The position numbers and the translations under genes were made by a program. A stretch of DNA of 64,000 bases, taken from NCBI GenBank assembly GCA_036583965.1, contig JAZBQD010000019.1, forward strand, positions 5,092,530 to 5,156,529, in the 5' to 3' direction. This DNA comes from Prunella strophiata. Lineage: Eukaryota; Chordata; Aves; Passeriformes; Prunellidae. Each line of letters begins with the position of its first letter. Position 1 is the stretch's first letter. This document shows, one piece after another, positions 58,960 through 64,000 of this stretch. Under the pieces are notes generated by a model, which was not told the origin of the DNA, made no database searches, and saw nothing but the letters and a program-made list of their open reading frames with translations.

Positions 58960-60719
58960 TGAGATAATTCTTTAAGGGACTGATTTATAATCCTCAGTTC
59001 TCTACTCTTGATGCTGTCAGCTGGTACAGGATAGCTGTGATTCTAACATCCCAGAAACCACATAATTTGCACTTACTCCAGTAGTTTAGTCTTACCACAT
59101 TTCCCCTGAGTCATCTGCATTTATCAGTGAGAAGAAGCCTGCTGTGTTCTCACAGAGCTGCTCTTTTTCATGCTGTTTATCTAAGAAACTCACTAGACAC
59201 ACAGTGAATTGATAAAAATTACTTCTTTCCTCCCCAAAAAATTTTCTGCACAATGAGCTCTGGCAGCCCAGGATGTTTCACCTGGCTTGAAATTCAGTAT
59301 TTTTCTGCCAGAAGAGCCACTGCTGTGTGACAGGGAAGAGCATGGAGGCTCCTCTGTGCAGGGGTTGTACTACAGCATCTCTTCAGCTTCAGAGATAAGA
59401 AACACACCAGGGTACATCCTGGGCACCCCTACAAAAAAATAAAACAAAAAAAACCAAAAAACAAAACAAAACAAAACAAAACAAACAAACAAACAAAAAA
59501 CAAAACAAAACAAAAACCCCCCCAAACAACAACAACAACAAAAACAAACAAACAAACAAACAAAAAAAAAAACACAAAAAAAACCCAAAAAACCAAAAAA
59601 AAACAAAACAAAAAAACACTTAGGGAGTGCAGGATGGGAGCAAAAAATACAAACAACCTTCTGGCTGCAAAGCAGACACATGCTGTGGGCAGAGATAGGT
59701 GAGGCAGGGAACTGGCTCTAAAAGAAAGTGAACAACAAACATCAAACACAGCTGGAAAAAGGGAGAAGGAAGAAAAAAAGAGAAAAAAAGAAAAGGCCTG
59801 GTTGCTGTTTCTTGATGAATTTAAAGCTGATCTGAGTTGGTAGTATTCATAAAAAGCCAGTCCTGCTCTCCCTGGCCACCCTGCCATCCCTCCTCCTGTG
59901 CCACCACCAACAGTCATGCAGCCTCATGGTTAGCTGGATAAAGAACTGCAGCTCCCTTGCTTCTCCCAGGAAAAGAAAACCCTGACTTTCATCTCTATCA
60001 GCTCCCTGAATGATTTGTTTTGTGACCACAGTGCAAAGAGAAGGGTGGTAGCAGAATGTGCTTTGGGCACCCTACAAGTCAAGCCATACCTGAGGGGAAA
60101 AAAAGAGAAATAGAGCTCAAAATTTATTTCATGTGGATATCTATTAAATAAAGGTGAACTCTGTGGTGGAGAATGATTGGTATTTGATTCTATGATTTAG
60201 AATGCTGAATAATTGTTTAATTAAACTATTTTAAATTACATTAATACTATATTATACTATAGAATATTAAAGAATACTATTACATACTAAAGAAAAACTC
60301 ATGACTGCCTCCAGATAGTCACCAACACTGCTTGGTTCTAATTGGTTAAATCACTCAAACAACAAGCACTGGTTAATTAACACACTACTTTAGGTAAACA
60401 ATTTCCATAATATATTCCACATGTTGAACAACAGGAGTAGAGAATAGAGATAAGAATTGTTTTCTCTTCTCTGAGGTTTCTCGCTGCCTTTCTCAGAAAA
60501 TCCTTGGCAAAGAGAATCATGTTCAGAGAATGTGAATACCACAGGTATCTAAACTGGAGCTGCAGCTTTAGCCTCCTGTCATAGCCAAGGAGAGAAAAAG
60601 GAATTTCCAGCTCCTTTCTGGAGAAGAGGAGGCTCAGAGGGAACTTCTCACTTCCTGCAGCTCCCAGACAGAAGGGTGGAGCAGCCAGGTGGGGCTCAGG
60701 CTCTGCTCCCAGGGAACCA
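58960..60719. other. Non-coding DNA with a CAAAA-rich block
   Basis: No coding evidence. An A/C low-complexity block (aaaac/aaac units, about 59430-59615) gives Phe/Val/Leu/Cys-rich open frames on the minus strand that I regard as noise. Confidence 0.5.
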
Positions 60720-60990
60720 GGGACAGGACAAGAGGAAATGGCCTCCAGCTGTGCCAGGGGAGGTTTGGATTGGATATTAGGAAAAAATCTATTCACTGAA
60801 GGGTTTGTCAAGCACTGGCACAGCTGCCCAGGACAGTGGTGGAGTCACCATCCTTGGAGGGATTTCAGAAATGTGTGAATGTGACACTTGGGGACATGGG
60901 TTACTGCTGGCCTTGGCAGTGCTGGCAGAATGGTTGGACTTGATGATCTTGGAGGTCTTTTCCATCCTAAATTATTCTGTGATTCTTCTG
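60720..60990 (+). mobile_element. CR1 LINE 3' fragment
   Basis: Sense CR1: 'ggacaggacaagaggaaatg', 'cctccagctgtgccagggg', 'ggattggatattaggaaaaa', 'ggttggacttgatgatcttgg' and 'aattattctgtgattct' at the end. It is the cleanest CR1 tail in the window. Confidence 0.92.
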
Positions 60991-61769
60991 ACTTGCTTTA
61001 AACAGCTCTTCCAGGATGTCTGAAAATGTCTCTTTGCTGTCTAAAGGGACAGGTGACAAACATTTGGGCAGGTGAACCCCACCCAGAAGCAATGTCACCT
61101 CTGGTTAGGTATCATTATCCCTTCCTCACACAGAGGGAAGCTGCAGCACAGAGCTGGGATCAGAAGGAAATCAGGATCAGAAGGAAATGCTGCAATTCTC
61201 CAATCATTCCTCCAGTGCTTGTGCAGGGTCTCCAGTAAAGATGCCTCTCATTTAAACTCTTAGGTGAGAGATTAACCCTACAGTATCACACATCAGCAAA
61301 CACCCATCTTCTTCCATTAATAAATGCTTAATTATTATTATTAATAATGATTTTTAGCAGTAAGATTTATTTTATAGAATACATCAAATTGTTTAAATGC
61401 TTATACAATTCAATTCTCTAGTTGTTTTTTTTTTTGTTTGTTTGTTTTGTTTTTTTTTTGGGGGGGATGTGTTTTTTCAGGCTGGTTAAGTCAAGACTGC
61501 CTGTCATCTCTGCAATAATCCCTCCTGGAAAATTCTGCATTCTGAAGCAAAGATTGCTGCTATTTATAGTCTCTTCTAGACATTCACGTGTATGCCTTCA
61601 AATTTCTTTCTGACAATTAAAAAAACCCACAAGTGACAATGAAGTAATACAACTGATGAAAAAGCACTTTCTCCTTATGATTTTTTAAAAAAATTATTTG
61701 CTATGGATATTACTGGATATTATTGGATATTTCCATGTTTAGGTAAATCATTCTGCTTGCTCACCTTCT
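60991..61769. other. Non-coding DNA
   Basis: No coding evidence. It includes a T/G homopolymer-rich block at about 61422-61466. Confidence 0.5.
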
Positions 61770-61915
61770 CAACATCTTGCCCAGAGAAGCTGTGGCTGCC
61801 CCATTCCTGGAAATGTTCCAGGCCAGGCTGGATGGGGCTTGGAGCAACCTGGGATAGTGGAAAATGTCCCTGATCATGGCAGGAGAGTTGGAACAAGATT
61901 GTCTTTAAGGCATCA
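61770..61915 (+). mobile_element. CR1 LINE fragment
   Basis: Sense CR1: 'cccagagaagctgtggctgc', 'ccaggccaggctggatgggg', 'cttggagcaacctgg' and 'catggcaggagagttggaac' blocks; the terminal repeat is missing. Confidence 0.85.
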
Positions 61916-62434
61916 CAACAGATGCATAAATCCAATTCAATTTTTCTCCTTCATTCTTTCTGGAAGTTACAATCACCTGCTGAGACACTGTGGAAAGAAA
62001 TTATATTGTTGAACTTTGCTGTCTGCAGAGCCAGCTCTGCATGCATACATATAAATTGCTCTCCTTTCCTTGGCAAGGTGAAACATTTAGAGGTGTAAAA
62101 TAAATGTGGAAAAGGTTTTAATTTTCCTGTGAGTTACATCCTCAATTAGCTGAAGTGGTGAAAAAGAAAGCAGCTTTATGATTTCAGCACCTTGCATAAA
62201 ACACTCATCTGATAGACTAATTGCAGAGCTGGCCTGAACCAGGTGATTTAGAGACCCACTGCAGGAGAAAGGGAAGTTTTAGAAGTTTTACACCTGCATA
62301 GATGAACACATGATGGAAATGCTTTTAGAACACCTTCTTTTTGAAGCCATTCTGGCTTTTATGGGCTTCAGAGGTCTTACAGCAGTTACCTGTGAGCAGC
62401 CATCCCCAGCTCAAAATTGCTGCCAGGCCTTTTA
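61916..62434. other. Non-coding DNA
   Basis: No coding evidence in either strand. Confidence 0.5.
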
Positions 62435-62575
62435 TCATCAAGCAGTCACTGTTCAAGAGGTGTTTGGACAGCACTCTCAAGCCCATGGTGGAATTTTTGG
62501 GGATGCCCTGTGCAGGGCCAGGAGCTGGACTTGATGATCCTTGTGGTTCCCTTTCAACTCAAGGTATTCTATGAA
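62435..62575 (+). mobile_element. CR1 LINE tail, diverged
   Basis: Sense CR1 tail: 'gaggtgtttggacagcactc', 'gcagggccaggagctggac', 'ttgatgatccttgtggttcc' and 'aggtattctatga'. Confidence 0.8.
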
Positions 62576-64000
62576 AAAATTCAGGTAAAGATTAATTATT
62601 TTTTTTACAAATCACTTTGCACCCAGTGACAGAGCAAACCTCCCTCCTGCTGAGCTCTGTGCACCTGCAGAACTCTCTGCCAGCAGTGGGTGCATCCTCA
62701 CAGCAGCCCTGAGGGAGGGGAGCAGAGTTCCCCTCCCTTGCACTGACAGTGCTAAGGTCTTTGTGATGTAAAAAAGCTCCACACAAGCAGACCTTTGCCT
62801 CCATGTGGTTTTCACAGGGGTCAGGGCAGATTCAGAGCTTGCACAAAAGCAAACAATGAAATCACAACAGATTTCAGAAGAGAACTCAGCCCTGAGTCAC
62901 AATTTACTTCACTGACCATAAGACCCTCACTCTTTTTACTTTGACTGAAATGCAGGCACACATTAAATTTCCCCAGCCCCTATAAGGTATAAATTAAATC
63001 TTCTCATTAAAACCCCTCCAGGTGAGCCAAGGCCTGGATCAGCTGTGCCATCTTCCCTTGTCAGATTGGTTTTTTCTGTGACAGCCAAACCTCTGCAGGC
63101 AGCAAAGTGCAGGCAAGCACCCCCCCTTCACCCCAAAATGCTTTTCTATCTCTCTCTTAATTCACACAAGAGAACATTTCTAATAGTCCAACTGTGAAAG
63201 ATTAATTCCACGGTTCCCAAGTAATTTATTCCCATATGTTTGAGACTAAATATTAAATTTCCCACACCAATTTCATAATAGCAGCATTAGTACCTCCAAG
63301 ACACTGCACAATTTCCCCACTGAATGCAGAGCCTTCATTTTCCAAGTGTTTTCCTAAATGAAAAACACAATGAAATTAGAATGTATGGTTTCTGAGTGTC
63401 AAATATTGCTCTCTTGTTCTGCAAGAATTACTCTGAAAGAGGAAGGATTTTTTTTTTTTAATTATTTGCTAAAGCTGTTTTCCCTTGTTCTAAAGTAGGT
63501 CAGCATCTTTCACACTCCTCCTCCTCCTCCTGGTGCACAGAAGAGGCAGATGCACAAGCAGTATTTGAAGTCCACAGGACCTGGTAAAATGTTCAGTGAC
63601 AAAATGCTTCCAACTCCAATTCTGCTGAGTTAATATTTTAAAATAGTCACTCAGAGAAGTTTACAGAGGTTATTAAACTGAATTAAGAGCTGTGGATCAA
63701 AATAATTTTCCCTTAAGCAGGGTGTAGCTAATCTTTAGAATTTTTCCAGGCAGTCATGCCTTCATTACTGCTTTTTCCAGCCAAAAATACTAATCCGGAT
63801 TCCTCAAAGCCTGAAGTGAGATTTACATTAGTCCAGAAGCTACTCTTTGTGTTGCAAATTTTAATTTAGCTTGAGCTGCAATAATAACTGCAGGGATTTG
63901 AATTCATCCAAACTATTATTGTACCTGTTAGAGTGGCGTGAAATTTCTTTTATATCCTGATTTTGTAACAGAGCCTAAATCCTCATAGGAGGGGGGAAAA
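62576..64000. other. Non-coding right end
   Basis: No coding evidence. AT-rich intergenic text. In mammals the next gene beyond JKAMP is CCDC175, but I could not identify any of its exons here. Confidence 0.45.

Noticed and set aside
59370..59917. Phe/Val/Cys-rich hydrophobic open frames on the minus strand
   Set aside because: Produced by an A/C low-complexity block; no recognisable family and no splice structure.

Overview
The window is vertebrate nuclear DNA, most likely from a passerine bird. The evidence is three intron-aware vertebrate genes in conserved order, many CR1 LINE 3' tails, and solo endogenous-retrovirus LTRs of a type common in songbirds. The genes are GPR135 (orphan class A GPCR, single coding exon, minus strand), L3HYPDH (trans-3-hydroxy-L-proline dehydratase, five coding exons, minus strand) and JKAMP (JNK1/MAPK8-associated ER membrane protein, seven coding exons, plus strand). 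The order GPR135 < L3HYPDH < > JKAMP matches the human chromosome 14 neighbourhood. L3HYPDH and JKAMP are head to head across a GC-rich shared promoter of about 0.45 kb.

The main structural fact is that this gene triad and about 12-15 kb of downstream non-coding DNA appear twice. Copy 1 covers about 2707-30840 and copy 2 about 31341-58236. They are separated by exactly 500 N (30841-31340). Copy 1 stops at the gap in the sequence that copy 2 reads through, and copy 2 starts abruptly at the equivalent of position 2707. That is the geometry of two overlapping contig ends placed side by side without merging, so I read it as a false (haplotypic) duplication and not a real segmental duplication. 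Both copies carry scattered, mostly non-shared indels in conserved exons, as expected of under-polished long reads. Where one copy breaks a gene the other is usually intact.

Layout: 1-3483 left flank with two CR1 fragments and the GPR135 3' side; 3484-5341 GPR135 copy 1, disrupted by a 502-bp perfect CCCGG array and a local duplication; 7250-10252 L3HYPDH copy 1; 10253-10724 shared promoter; 10725-16195 JKAMP copy 1 with a large minisatellite in intron 4; 16.2-30.8 kb non-coding, with CR1s and two solo LTRs; gap; then the same series again as copy 2 (GPR135 32118-33377, L3HYPDH 35262-38260, JKAMP 38664-43975, non-coding to 58236). The right flank 58237-64000 is unique and holds one more solo LTR, three CR1 fragments and low-complexity DNA. 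I see no supported coding gene there.

The genes do not form a pathway: GPR135 is a membrane receptor, L3HYPDH a metabolic enzyme and JKAMP an ER-associated degradation/stress factor. The only functional coupling visible is the shared L3HYPDH/JKAMP promoter. I found no convincing undescribed system. The most interesting points are the false duplication, a JKAMP intron-4 minisatellite that repeatedly copies the exon-4 splice donor, a minisatellite that overlaps the L3HYPDH start codon, and a GC-AG intron in L3HYPDH.
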